A stretch of DNA of 64,000 nt from Streptomyces sp. TRM68416. Lineage in GTDB: Bacteria > Actinomycetota > Actinomycetes > Streptomycetales > Streptomycetaceae. The notes beneath the pieces were generated by a model. That model did not search any database. It worked only from the letters and a program-made list of their open reading frames with translations, and was not told the origin of the DNA. The stretch spans positions 558,001-622,000 of the forward strand of contig NZ_JACVWU010000001.1 of assembly GCF_014596915.1 (NCBI RefSeq). The letters run 5' to 3'. Position numbers and translations under genes: made by a program. Below are positions 28,214 through 36,315 of the stretch, in pieces. Positions within the stretch are counted from its first letter, which is position 1; every line of letters starts with the position of its first letter.

Positions 28214-28686
28214 GAAGCGCCGAGACCACGACCGCCGAACGCGCGGGCATCCTCATGGTCGACGACATGGAGGACAACCTGATCGCGCTGGAGTCGGTCC
28301 TCGGGTCGCTCGACGCGCCGCTGGTACGGGCCCGTTCGGGCGAGGAGGCGATGAAGGCGCTGCTGCGCCGCCGCTTCGCGCTCGTCCTGCTCGACATCTC
28401 CATGCCGGGCATGGACGGCTTCGAAACGGCGGCCAACATCAAACGCCTGGACCAGACGAAGGACGTGCCGATCATCTTCCTCACCGGCGCGGAGAAGGCC
28501 CCCGGCTTCACCTTCCGCGGCTACGCGACCGGCGCCGCCGACTACGTGACCAAGCCGTTCGACCCGTGGGTCCTACGGGCAAAGGTGCGGGTGTTCCTGG
28601 ACCTGCACCGCAAACAGCTCCAGTTGGAAGCACTGAGGGCCGAAGTACAGGAACTCCGAGCACAGCTGAGCAAGGGACCGGAGTAA
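28210..28686 (+). CDS. Stand-alone response regulator with C-terminal coiled coil (OsaB-like)
   Basis: 158 residues from a GTG that overlaps the kinase stop (GTGA). Receiver domain: acidic pocket MVDDMED, phospho-acceptor D62 (LLDISMPGMDG), conserved Thr in FLTGAEK and Lys115 in YVTKPFDP. There is no DNA-binding domain; instead residues 130-158 form a short leucine-rich coiled coil (LQLEALRAEVQELRAQL). OsaB of S. coelicolor, needed for osmoadaptation and aerial growth, is recalled as a receiver with just such a coiled coil. Translational coupling to the hybrid kinase supports a phosphotransfer partnership. Confidence 0.92.
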   Translation: MRSAETTTAERAGILMVDDMEDNLIALESVLGSLDAPLVRARSGEEAMKALLRRRFALVLLDISMPGMDGFETAANIKRLDQTKDVPIIFLTGAEKAPGFTFRGYATGAADYVTKPFDPWVLRAKVRVFLDLHRKQLQLEALRAEVQELRAQLSKGPE

Positions 28687-28691
28687 CTCCG

Positions 28692-28740
28692 AAAGGGGCG
28701 CGGGGCTGTGTCACTGTGCGGCTCCGCCGCGTGGGCGCGC
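28692..28740. repeat. Streptomyces-type intergenic element with hairpin
   Basis: Contains AGGGGCGCGGGGCTGTG, a short spacer and TGCGGCTCCGCCGCGTGGGC, with the internal hairpin GCGGC-TCC-GCCGC. This sequence pattern recurs between genes in Streptomyces. It lies between the convergent receiver and acyl-CoA ligase genes and could work as a two-way terminator. Confidence 0.6.
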
Positions 28741-28784
28741 CAAGCAACAACGCACCGTGACCCGCCCGCGGCCCCCGCCATCCC

Positions 28785-30659
28785 CTACGCCTCGCGCGCC
28801 CCCTCATACATCTCATCGATCAGATGCTTGTACTCCCGCTCCACGACCGGCCGCTTCAGCTTCAGACTCGGCGTGATCTCCCCGTGCTCGACGTCGAGAT
28901 CGCGCGGCAGCAGCCGGAACTTCTTGATGGTCTGCCACTTCTGCAGCTTTTCGTTGAGCTGCTTGACATAGCCCTCGACCATCTCGACGGTGGCCGGCGC
29001 CGCGACGACCTCCGCGTAGGACTTGCCGCCCAGCCCGTTCTCCTCGGCCCACGCCAGGATGGAGACCTCGTCCAGCGCGATGAGCGCGGTGCAGAAGTTC
29101 CGGTCGGCGCCGTGCACCAGGATGTTGGAGACGTACGGGCACACCGCCTTGAACTGGCCCTCGATCTCGGCGGGCGCGATGTACTTGCCGCCGGAGGTTT
29201 TGATCAGGTCCTTCTTGCGGTCGGTGATCCGCAGGTACCCGTCCGGGGAGAGCTCGCCGATGTCCCCGGTGTGCAGCCAGCCGTCGGACTCCAGCACCTC
29301 GGCGGTCTTCTCGGGCAGCCCGTGGTAGCCCTCCATGATGCCGGGACCGCGCAGCAGGATCTCGCCGTCGTCCGCGATGCGCACCTCGGTGCCGGGCAGC
29401 GGCTTGCCGACCGTGCCGGTCCGGTAGGCCTCGCCGGGGTTCACGAAGGAGGCGGCGGAGGACTCGGTGAGGCCGTAGCCCTCCAGGATGTGGATGCCGG
29501 CGCCGGCGAAGAAGTAGCCGATCTCGGGCGCGAGGGCCGCGCTGCCCGAGACGCACGCCCGCAGGTTGCCGCCGAATGCCTCGCGGATCTTGGCGTAGAC
29601 GAGCGCGTCGGCGATCTTGTGCTTGGCGCCGAGCCCGAAGGGGACGGAGGCCGTGCCGGTGCGCCGGAAGTTGTCCTGGCTGACCTTGGCGTACTCGCGG
29701 GCGAGCCCGGCGGCCCACTGGAAGATCTTGTACTTGGCGCCGCCGCCCGCTCGGGCCTTGGCGGCGACCCCGTTGTAGACCTTCTCGAAGATGCGCGGCA
29801 CGGCCGCCATGTACGTGGGCCGGACGACCGGCAGATTCTCGATGATCTTGTCGACGCGGCCGTCGACGGCGGTGACGTGACCGACCTCGATCTGGCCGGA
29901 GGTGAGCACCTTGCCGAAGACGTGCGCGAGCGGCAGCCACAGGTACTGCACGTCGTCCGCGCCGACCAGACCGGTCGAGGCGATCGCCTTCGCCATGTAC
30001 GCCCAGTTGTCGTGCGGCAGGCGCACGCCCTTGGGCCGGCCGGTGGTGCCGGAGGTGTAGATGAGCGTGGCCAGCTGGTCCTTGGTGATGGCCCCGACCC
30101 GCTCCTTGACCAGGTCGGCGTCCTTCTCCAGCCGGGCGGCGCCGCGCTGCTCCAGCTCCTCCAGGGTGAGGATCCAGTCGGCGGTCTCGACGCCGGCCGG
30201 GTCGATCACCACGACATGCGTGAGATCGGGCAGCTCGGCGCGCTTCTCGACCACCTTGGCCAGCTGGGCGGCGTCCTCGGCGATCAGCACACGGCTGGCG
30301 GAGTCGGCGAGGATGAACGCCGACTCGTCCGCGTTGGTCTGCGGGTACACGGTCGTCGTGGCCGCGCCGGCGCACATGATGCCGAGGTCGGCGAGGATCC
30401 ACTCGATGCGGGTCGAGGAGGCGAGGGCCACCCGCTGCTCGGGCTGGACACCCAACTCGACCAGGCCGGCCGCGATGGCGAAGACACGCTCCGCGGCCTG
30501 GCCCCAGCTCAGCGACTTCCAGTCGTCGGGTCCCTCCCCCGAAGCGGGTGCCACGGGGTGGCGATAGGCCTCGGCGTCCGGCGTGGCGGCCACGCGCTCC
30601 AGGAAGAGGGCCGCCACGCTCGGCGGACGGTTCTCGATCAAAGTCTGTGCGTCGCTCAC
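28785..30659 (-). CDS. Long-chain fatty-acid--CoA ligase (AMP-forming)
   Basis: 624 residues from a GTG with GGAGG six bases upstream. Adenylate-forming motifs: A3 TLIYTSGTTGRPKGV, A5 GYGLTESSA, A7 GWLHTGDIGEL and A8/A10 around RITDRKKDLIKTSGGKYIAP. It belongs to the long-chain acyl-CoA synthetase (FadD15-like) branch, activating fatty acids to acyl-CoA for lipid synthesis or beta-oxidation. Monocistronic by context: a terminator separates it from lepA upstream. A symmetric sequence in the promoter region may be an operator. Confidence 0.92.
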   Translation of the reverse strand: MSDAQTLIENRPPSVAALFLERVAATPDAEAYRHPVAPASGEGPDDWKSLSWGQAAERVFAIAAGLVELGVQPEQRVALASSTRIEWILADLGIMCAGAATTTVYPQTNADESAFILADSASRVLIAEDAAQLAKVVEKRAELPDLTHVVVIDPAGVETADWILTLEELEQRGAARLEKDADLVKERVGAITKDQLATLIYTSGTTGRPKGVRLPHDNWAYMAKAIASTGLVGADDVQYLWLPLAHVFGKVLTSGQIEVGHVTAVDGRVDKIIENLPVVRPTYMAAVPRIFEKVYNGVAAKARAGGGAKYKIFQWAAGLAREYAKVSQDNFRRTGTASVPFGLGAKHKIADALVYAKIREAFGGNLRACVSGSAALAPEIGYFFAGAGIHILEGYGLTESSAASFVNPGEAYRTGTVGKPLPGTEVRIADDGEILLRGPGIMEGYHGLPEKTAEVLESDGWLHTGDIGELSPDGYLRITDRKKDLIKTSGGKYIAPAEIEGQFKAVCPYVSNILVHGADRNFCTALIALDEVSILAWAEENGLGGKSYAEVVAAPATVEMVEGYVKQLNEKLQKWQTIKKFRLLPRDLDVEHGEITPSLKLKRPVVEREYKHLIDEMYEGAREA

Positions 30660-30728
30660 GACATCCTCCGGGGCCCGCGACAGCGCGGCTGGCTCAGTGT
30701 GCGGCTGGTTCCACTCGCGCGCCGTTGT

Positions 30729-30746
30729 TTAACTCGCGAGTAACTA
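30729..30746 (-). promoter_or_regulatory. Palindrome upstream of the acyl-CoA ligase gene
   Basis: A perfect 10-bp palindrome ACTCGCGAGT (30732-30741) flanked by TTA and AAC, in an AT-rich patch about 70 bases upstream of the start codon. Its size and symmetry would suit a TetR-type fatty-acid regulator, but no such regulator is nearby. Assignment is inferred from position and symmetry alone. Confidence 0.4.
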
Positions 30747-30835
30747 TCGAGCAGGGATCAGGTTAAAGCGCGACCGGCCGGGGCGTAAGACTCCGCGCCC
30801 CGTCAGTTCCTACCGAGACCTACCCGTCACCTACC

Positions 30836-30868
30836 GAAAAGGCCCGCCGCACTTTCGTACGACGGGCC
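30836..30868 (-). terminator. Intrinsic terminator of lepA
   Basis: On the minus strand, GGGCCCGTCG pairs with CGGCGGGCC across a roughly 10-base loop and is followed by TTTTC. It lies 44 bases past the lepA stop, before the fadD promoter. Confidence 0.75.
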
Positions 30869-30911
30869 CCTCGATGACCGTTTTGCCGGAACGACCTGAA
30901 GCAACCAGCGG

Positions 30912-32780
30912 TTACTTCTTGCCCTTGCCCGAACCCGCGCTGTCATCACTGCTCAGTACGGCGATGAAGGCCTCCTGCGGAACTTCCACGGAACCCACCA
31001 TCTTCATCCGCTTCTTGCCCTCCTTCTGCTTCTCCAGCAGCTTCCGCTTACGGGAGATGTCACCGCCGTAGCACTTGGCGAGGACGTCCTTGCGGATGGC
31101 GCGGATGGTCTCGCGGGCGATGACCCGGGAGCCGATGGCGGCCTGGACCGGCACCTCGAAGGCCTGCCGCGGGATCAGCTCCTTCAGCTTGGCGACGAGC
31201 CGCACGCCGTAGGCGTACGCCTGGTCCTTGTGCGTGATCGCCGAGAAGGCGTCCACCTTGTCGCCGTGCAGCAGGATGTCGACCTTGACCAGGCTGGAGG
31301 TCTGCTCGCCGGTGGGCTCGTAGTCCAGGGACGCGTAACCGCGCGTCTTCGACTTCAGCTGGTCGAAGAAGTCGAAGACGATCTCCGCGAGGGGGAGGGT
31401 GTAGCGGATCTCGACCCGGTCCTCGGAGAGGTAGTCCATGCCGAGGAGGGTGCCGCGCCGGGTCTGGCACAGCTCCATGATCGCGCCGATGAACTCGGTC
31501 GGCGCGAGGATCGTGGCGCGCACGACCGGCTCGTACACCTCGTTGATCTTGCCCTCGGGGAACTCGCTCGGGTTGGTGACGGTGTGCTCGCTGCCGTCCT
31601 CCATCACGACCCGGTAGACCACGTTCGGCGCGGTCGCGATCAGGTCGAGGCCGAACTCGCGCTCCAGCCGCTCGCGGATCACGTCGAGGTGCAGCAGCCC
31701 CAGGAAGCCGACGCGGAAGCCGAAGCCGAGGGCCGCGGAGGTCTCCGGCTCGTAGACCAGGGCGGCGTCGTTGAGCTGGAGCTTGTCCAGGGCCTCGCGC
31801 AGCTCGGGGTAGTCGGAGCCGTCCAGCGGATACAGGCCGGAGAACACCATCGGCTTCGGGTCCTTGTAGCCGCCGAGGGCCTCCGTGGCGCCCTTGTGCT
31901 GGCTGGTGACGGTGTCACCGACCTTGGACTGGCGGACGTCCTTCACACCGGTGATGAGGTAGCCCACCTCACCGACGCCGAGGCCGTCGGCGCCCAGCAT
32001 CTCGGGCGAGTTCGTCCCGATCTCCAGCAGCTCGTGGGTGGCGCCCGTCGACATCATCCGGATGCGCTCGCGCTTGTTGAGCTGGCCGTCGATGACACGG
32101 ACGTACGTCACGACACCGCGGTAGGAGTCGTAGACGGAGTCGAAGATCATGGCACGCGCGGGGGCGTCCTTGACGCCGACCGGCGGGGGGACCTCGGCGA
32201 CCACCTTGTCGAGCAGCGCGTCGACGCCCACACCGGTCTTCGCGGAGACCCTGAGCACGTCGCTCGGGTCGCAGCCGACCAGATTGGCCAGCTCCTCGGC
32301 GAACTTCTCGGGCTGCGCGGCCGGCAGGTCGATCTTGTTCAGTACGGGGATGATCGTGAGGTCGTTCTCCATCGCCAGGTACAGGTTGGCGAGGGTCTGG
32401 GCCTCGATGCCCTGGGCGGCGTCGACGAGGAGGATCGTCCCCTCGCAGGCGGCGAGCGACCGGGAGACCTCGTAGGTGAAGTCGACGTGCCCCGGGGTGT
32501 CGATCATGTTGAGGATGTGCGTGTTGCCCGGGTCCGTGGTGGGGGCCCAGGGCAGACGCACGGCCTGGGACTTGATCGTGATGCCGCGCTCGCGCTCGAT
32601 GTCCATGCGGTCGAGGTACTGAGCGCGCATCTGCCGCTGCTCGACCACGCCGGTCAGCTGGAGCATCCGGTCGGCGAGCGTGGACTTGCCGTGGTCGATG
32701 TGCGCGATGATGCAGAAGTTGCGGATCAGAGCCGGGTCGGTACGGCTCGGCTCGGGCACATTGTTAGGGGTCGCGGGCAC
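30912..32780 (-). CDS. lepA: Elongation factor 4 (LepA)
   Basis: 622 residues from the GTG at 32780 (start [22 protein letters not shown]), with AGGA six bases upstream; a longer in-frame version is possible but would add 20 residues atypical of the family. GTPase motifs: AHIDHGKST (G1), DTPGH (G3), NKID (G4). Domains II, III, V and the LepA-specific C-terminal domain ([23 protein letters not shown]) are complete. EF4 acts on stalled or mispositioned ribosomes and in 30S assembly. Divergent from rpsT. Confidence 0.96.
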   Translation of the reverse strand: MPATPNNVPEPSRTDPALIRNFCIIAHIDHGKSTLADRMLQLTGVVEQRQMRAQYLDRMDIERERGITIKSQAVRLPWAPTTDPGNTHILNMIDTPGHVDFTYEVSRSLAACEGTILLVDAAQGIEAQTLANLYLAMENDLTIIPVLNKIDLPAAQPEKFAEELANLVGCDPSDVLRVSAKTGVGVDALLDKVVAEVPPPVGVKDAPARAMIFDSVYDSYRGVVTYVRVIDGQLNKRERIRMMSTGATHELLEIGTNSPEMLGADGLGVGEVGYLITGVKDVRQSKVGDTVTSQHKGATEALGGYKDPKPMVFSGLYPLDGSDYPELREALDKLQLNDAALVYEPETSAALGFGFRVGFLGLLHLDVIRERLEREFGLDLIATAPNVVYRVVMEDGSEHTVTNPSEFPEGKINEVYEPVVRATILAPTEFIGAIMELCQTRRGTLLGMDYLSEDRVEIRYTLPLAEIVFDFFDQLKSKTRGYASLDYEPTGEQTSSLVKVDILLHGDKVDAFSAITHKDQAYAYGVRLVAKLKELIPRQAFEVPVQAAIGSRVIARETIRAIRKDVLAKCYGGDISRKRKLLEKQKEGKKRMKMVGSVEVPQEAFIAVLSSDDSAGSGKGKK

Positions 32781-32869
32781 GCAGGGTCCTGTCTCTTGAG
32801 GCGCCTTATGCCTCGGGTCGGATCGATACGTAGCCTCCATGGTCCCACGGCCGGGGACCGGCGGCCGGT

Positions 32870-32899
32870 TTGGGCCACCTGGAGGGCCGCTGGTAGTGT
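32870..32899 (+). promoter_or_regulatory. Probable promoter of rpsT
   Basis: TTGGGC (32870-32875) and TAGTGT (32894-32899) with an 18-base spacer match a Streptomyces housekeeping promoter. Transcription would start near 32906, leaving a leader of about 130 bases before rpsT in which I see no clear regulatory fold. Confidence 0.55.
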
Positions 32900-33034
32900 G
32901 GGGGGCTGTGTCTCATGCCCTCTCAGCGCGAGGCACATCCCAAGAAATCACCTTGGTACGGGACCCGGGTCTTCCGCGCGCTGTCGTGCTCGGAATCCTC
33001 CTGGCCCCGTGCCTGAACCTGAAAAGGCTCATTC

Positions 33035-33301
33035 GTGGCGAACATCAAGTCCCAGATCAAGCGGATCAAGACCAACGAGAAGGCGCGGCTGCGCAACAAG
33101 GCCGTCAAGTCCTCCCTGAAGACCGCGATCCGCAAGGCCCGTGAGGCTGTTGCCGCGGGTGACGTCGAGAAGGCCACCGAGTACCAGCGCGCTGCCGCGC
33201 GCCAGCTCGACAAGGCCGTCTCGAAGGGCGTCATCCACAAGAACCAGGCCGCCAACAAGAAGTCGGCGCTGGCTTCCAAGGTCGCCGCCCTCAAGGGCTG
33301 A
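33035..33301 (+). CDS. rpsT: 30S ribosomal protein S20
   Basis: 88 residues from a GTG start: [20 protein letters not shown], the typical S20 N-terminus, followed by the helical bundle with [12 protein letters not shown] and the Lys/Ala-rich end ([20 protein letters not shown]). S20 binds 16S rRNA at the bottom of the body of the 30S subunit. It is transcribed alone, divergent from lepA, the usual arrangement in actinobacteria. Confidence 0.97.
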   Translation: MANIKSQIKRIKTNEKARLRNKAVKSSLKTAIRKAREAVAAGDVEKATEYQRAAARQLDKAVSKGVIHKNQAANKKSALASKVAALKG

Positions 33302-33320
33302 ACCTCTTCCTTGATCTGAC

Positions 33321-33336
33321 CGGTCCCGCGGGACCG
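33321..33336 (+). terminator. Hairpin directly after rpsT
   Basis: Perfect 16-base palindrome CGGTCCCGCGGGACCG twenty bases past the rpsT stop, without a T-run. It may protect the mRNA end or add to the stronger terminator further down. Confidence 0.45.
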
Positions 33337-33447
33337 ACCGCCGGAGGGACCCAGAGCGGGCCCTCTCTCATCCGCTCCCGTCCGGCACCCACGGATCCGC
33401 GCGCGGCCTGCGTTCGCCACGCGGGCGCGGATCCAGCAGCTCGAACC

Positions 33448-33506
33448 GACGGCCCCGGCCACCGCCCTTCCCCAGGGCGGGACCGGGGCCGTCGGCCTTT
33501 CTCGTT
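33448..33506 (+). terminator. Intrinsic terminator of rpsT
   Basis: Long hairpin: GACGGCCCCGG (33448-33458) pairs with CCGGGGCCGTC (33483-33493) around an inner CGCCCT/AGGGCG stem, then CGGCCTTTCTCGTT supplies a T-rich tail. It ends just before the stop of the convergent SnoaL-like gene. Confidence 0.75.
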
Positions 33507-33518
33507 GCCGGTGGTCGA

Positions 33519-33920
33519 TCACGACCAGAAGTCGTTGGACCTGTCCATGTCCTCGACGCACTCGTCGAGATCGGTGACCTTGTCTCCGACGATCCGGAAG
33601 ACGATGCACCCGTTCTCTTCGAAGTGCTTGCCGTTGCGGTCGGCCGTGAAGCGGTGCACGGCGACGGCGTGCCCCCGGCCGTCGACGAGGATGCTCCGCA
33701 GGTCGACCTGCATGGTGCCGCCCGTCTGCTCGGCCATCTGCCCATACATGCCGATGATCGTGTCCTGCCCCTTGAAGTCACCCGACAGCTGGTGACTACC
33801 GGGCACATGGTGCGTGCAGTCCGCCGACATCAGCCCACGCAGGGTGTCCATGTCCCCCCGCGCGAAGGCCTCGTACCCCTTGCGGACGAGCTGCGCGTGC
33901 GGGTGTTCAGCCATGACCAT
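33519..33920 (-). CDS. SnoaL-like / NTF2-fold protein
   Basis: 133 residues. The N-terminal helix VRKGYEAFARGDMDTLRGLM and the strand pattern HHVPGSHQLSGDFKG...VDLRSILVDG...CIVFRIVGDKVTDLDEC are typical of SnoaL-like ketosteroid-isomerase/NTF2 folds. Such small proteins may be isomerases, hydrolases or simple ligand binders; no substrate can be inferred. The ATG at 33920 has GGAGAGG five bases upstream; an in-frame ATG at 33914 is the alternative. Confidence 0.82.
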   Translation of the reverse strand: MVMAEHPHAQLVRKGYEAFARGDMDTLRGLMSADCTHHVPGSHQLSGDFKGQDTIIGMYGQMAEQTGGTMQVDLRSILVDGRGHAVAVHRFTADRNGKHFEENGCIVFRIVGDKVTDLDECVEDMDRSNDFWS

Positions 33921-34037
33921 CGCCGCCTCTCCGTTCTTGGCGATATGTGGCTGCCAGTTCCGATTGTCCTCGGCAGGGGTGAAGGGGCCAGTGGATCACC
34001 GACACCTCGTGGGACCCGGCCTACGGGGCTACGGTGC

Positions 34038-35039
34038 TCATGCCCGCCCTCGCGACCGCGCGGCCCGGGCGATCGCCACGACGGCCTTCTCCAGGGCGTA
34101 CTCGGGGTCGTCCCCGCCGCCCTTGACCCCGGCGTCCGCCTCGGCGACCGCCCGCAGCGCGACGGCCACGCCGTCCGGTGTCCATCCCCGCATCTGCTGC
34201 CGCACCCGGTCGATCTTCCACGGCGGCATACCGAGCTCACGGGCCAGATCCGCCGGCCGTCCGCCCCGCGCCGACGACAGCTTCCCGATCGCCCGCACGC
34301 CCTGCGCCAGCGCGCTGGTGATCATCACCGGTGCGACGCCCGTGGCGAGCGACCACCGCAGCGCCTCCAGCGCCTCCGCCGCCCGCCCCTCGACGGCCCG
34401 GTCGGCGACGGTGAAGCTCGACGCCTCGGCCCGCCCGGTGTAGTACCGCCCGACCACGGCCTCGTCGATGGTGCCCTCGACGTCGGCGACGAGCTGCGAC
34501 ACGGCGGAGGCCAGCTCCCGCAGATCGCTCCCGATGGCATCGACGAGCGCCTGGCAGGCCTCGGGGGTGGCGGATCGCCCGGTGGCCCGGAACTCCTGTC
34601 GCACAAACGCCAGCCGGTCGGCCGGCTTGGTCATCTTCGGGCAGGCGACCTCTCGCGCGCCCGCCTTCCGCGCGGCATCGAGGAGCTTCTTGCCCTTGGC
34701 CCCGCCGGCGTGCAGCAGCACCAGGGTGATCTCCTCGGCGGGCGATCCCAGATACGCCTGCACGTCCTTGACGGAGTCGGCCGACAGATCCTGCGCATTG
34801 CGTACGACGACGACCTTGCGCTCCGCGAACAGCGACGGGCTCGTCAGCTCGGCCAGCGTCCCCGGCTGCAACTGGTCCGAGGTCAGATCCCGCACATCCG
34901 TATCGGCATCTGCGGCCTTCGCCGCGGCCACCACCTCCTGCACGGCCCGATCAAGCAGCAATTCCTCCTGCCCCACGGCCACCGTCACCGGAGCAAGCAA
35001 ACCCTCATCCGCACTCTTCCTGACCATCCCCCCAAGCAT
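34038..35039 (-). CDS. holA: DNA polymerase III subunit delta
   Basis: 333 residues from the ATG at 35039, which has GGTGGGG six bases upstream; ATG at 35027 is a second candidate with poor spacing. The sequence carries the delta-subunit pattern: VAVGQEELLLDRAVQEV at the start, ERKVVVVRNAQDL, ITLVLLHAGGAKGKKLLDAARKAG, and the C-terminal domain with WKIDRVRQQMRGW. Delta opens the beta clamp during loading. It is the last gene of the minus-strand comEA-comEC-nat run, separated from the small gene upstream by a 160-base gap holding a repeat. Confidence 0.94.
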   Translation of the reverse strand: MLGGMVRKSADEGLLAPVTVAVGQEELLLDRAVQEVVAAAKAADADTDVRDLTSDQLQPGTLAELTSPSLFAERKVVVVRNAQDLSADSVKDVQAYLGSPAEEITLVLLHAGGAKGKKLLDAARKAGAREVACPKMTKPADRLAFVRQEFRATGRSATPEACQALVDAIGSDLRELASAVSQLVADVEGTIDEAVVGRYYTGRAEASSFTVADRAVEGRAAEALEALRWSLATGVAPVMITSALAQGVRAIGKLSSARGGRPADLARELGMPPWKIDRVRQQMRGWTPDGVAVALRAVAEADAGVKGGGDDPEYALEKAVVAIARAARSRGRA

Positions 35040-35074
35040 GACACGCCCCACCGACACCCCACCCAGCCATGGCC

Positions 35075-35190
35075 GACGCCGGTAGCTGCGGGCAGTCGTG
35101 CCGCTGGGGCGGCACGGGTGGGCGCAGGCGGCACCCCGCAAGCGCGGGCGAGCACACCCACCCCCGCAGCACCCCTCACCCAGCCCTACC
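35075..35190. repeat. Streptomyces-type intergenic element plus a short direct repeat
   Basis: Begins with AGCTGCGGGCAGTCGTGCCG and contains the hairpin CGTGCCGC-tgg-GGCGGCACG (about 35095-35116), then GGGTGGGCGCAGG; such blocks recur between Streptomyces genes. Immediately after it, TCACCCAGCCCTACC occurs twice in tandem. The hairpin could end transcription before holA. Confidence 0.55.
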
Positions 35191-35200
35191 TCACCCAGCC

Positions 35201-35464
35201 CTACGGCTCCTCCCGCCACCCCTCCCACTCCCCCGCAAACGCATCCAGCTCCGCAGGATCAAGCCGCCCCGCCTCATCCCGCACCACCACCAGCCACTGC
35301 GCATCCTCCGCGTCGTCCTCCCCGGCCAACGCATCCCGCACCAACTGCGGCTCCTCATCCACCGCAAACCGCTCCCGGAGCGCCTCGGCCACCTCCTCCG
35401 CGGCATCACGATCAGGCAGCACCAGCACATGTCTCACATCACTCACGAAGTCATTTTCCGGCAC
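35201..35464 (-). CDS. Small acidic protein of unknown function
   Basis: 87 residues, starting at GTG with GAGGAGG five bases upstream, only 10 bases after the arylamine N-acetyltransferase stop. The sequence (VLVLPDRDAAEEVAEALRERF...AGEDDAEDAQWLVVV) is acidic, with one beta strand followed by a helix and a WLVVV strand, compatible with a ferredoxin-like fold. I know of no function; its linkage to nat suggests coexpression. Confidence 0.75.
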   Translation of the reverse strand: MPENDFVSDVRHVLVLPDRDAAEEVAEALRERFAVDEEPQLVRDALAGEDDAEDAQWLVVVRDEAGRLDPAELDAFAGEWEGWREEP

Positions 35465-35474
35465 CCCCACCTCC

Positions 35475-36311
35475 TCAGCCCCCACCCCCCACCACCGGCA
35501 CCCGGTCGACCTCAACGCCGAACCGCTCCCGATACACCGCCAGCACCTCCTCGTCCGTCCCCAGCTCCCGCTCCTCCCGCCCCCCACCGGCCGCCGTCTC
35601 CTTGAACGTGCGCCCGCTGAGCGTGATCCGCCCCCCGTCCTCCGTCACTCGCGAACAGACCAGCGACCGCGTGAAGTGCGAGGCCGGCGACGTGCTGTGC
35701 CACCATGCCCCCGCGACGAAGTCACCCAGCACGCGCGGCCGCACCTCCAGCCGGTACTGCGGCCTGCCGTCCCTGACGACGTCCAGGTCCGAGAAGCCCG
35801 CCTCCGCCGCCCGGTGCCCGCCGCGCACCCCGGCCGCGTCCGGCCCCGCCTCCACAATCCGGAACGTCCCCCCGGGGTCCACCTGCTCACCCCGCATCTC
35901 CAGCGCCAGCGGATAGTGGCTGTGGGCCCCGAACCCGACGTCGGCCAGCCACTCACCCCCGTCCACCGTCCGCACCCGCAGCGCCAGATGGTCGTACGGG
36001 ATCCCCGGCCGCCCCTCCGCGTCGTACACCCGCGCCGCCAGCAGCGCGACCTCGTACCCGAGCGCCGCGAGCAACGCGCCGAACGCACCGTTCAGTTCGT
36101 AACAGAACCCTCCCCTGCGCGCCCCCACCACCTTCTCCAGCAGCCGCTCCTCCTCCAGCACGATCTCCTCGCCGAGGTGGATCGACAGGTTCTCGAAGGG
36201 CACGGTCTGCAGATGGCGCACATGCAGCTCACGCAGCACGTCGACCGTCGGCCACGCCGGGTGCGCCACGCCCAGCCGGTCCAGATAGGCATCAATCTGT
36301 GCGGAATTCAT
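35475..36311 (-). CDS. nat: Arylamine N-acetyltransferase
   Basis: 278 residues. The catalytic triad is complete: C70 in RRGGFCYELN, H108 in PYDHLAL and D124 in WLADVGFG. NAT enzymes move acetyl groups from acetyl-CoA to arylamines or hydrazines; related proteins act as amide synthases in ansamycin biosynthesis, but none of those genes are here. The start, four bases past the comEC stop, implies cotranscription with the competence genes. Confidence 0.93.
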   Translation of the reverse strand: MNSAQIDAYLDRLGVAHPAWPTVDVLRELHVRHLQTVPFENLSIHLGEEIVLEEERLLEKVVGARRGGFCYELNGAFGALLAALGYEVALLAARVYDAEGRPGIPYDHLALRVRTVDGGEWLADVGFGAHSHYPLALEMRGEQVDPGGTFRIVEAGPDAAGVRGGHRAAEAGFSDLDVVRDGRPQYRLEVRPRVLGDFVAGAWWHSTSPASHFTRSLVCSRVTEDGGRITLSGRTFKETAAGGGREERELGTDEEVLAVYRERFGVEVDRVPVVGGGG

Positions 36312-36315
36312 GACC

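Noticed and set aside
33302..33518. Small RNA gene between rpsT and the SnoaL-like gene
   Set aside because: The visible structure is explained by two terminator hairpins; no separate promoter was seen.
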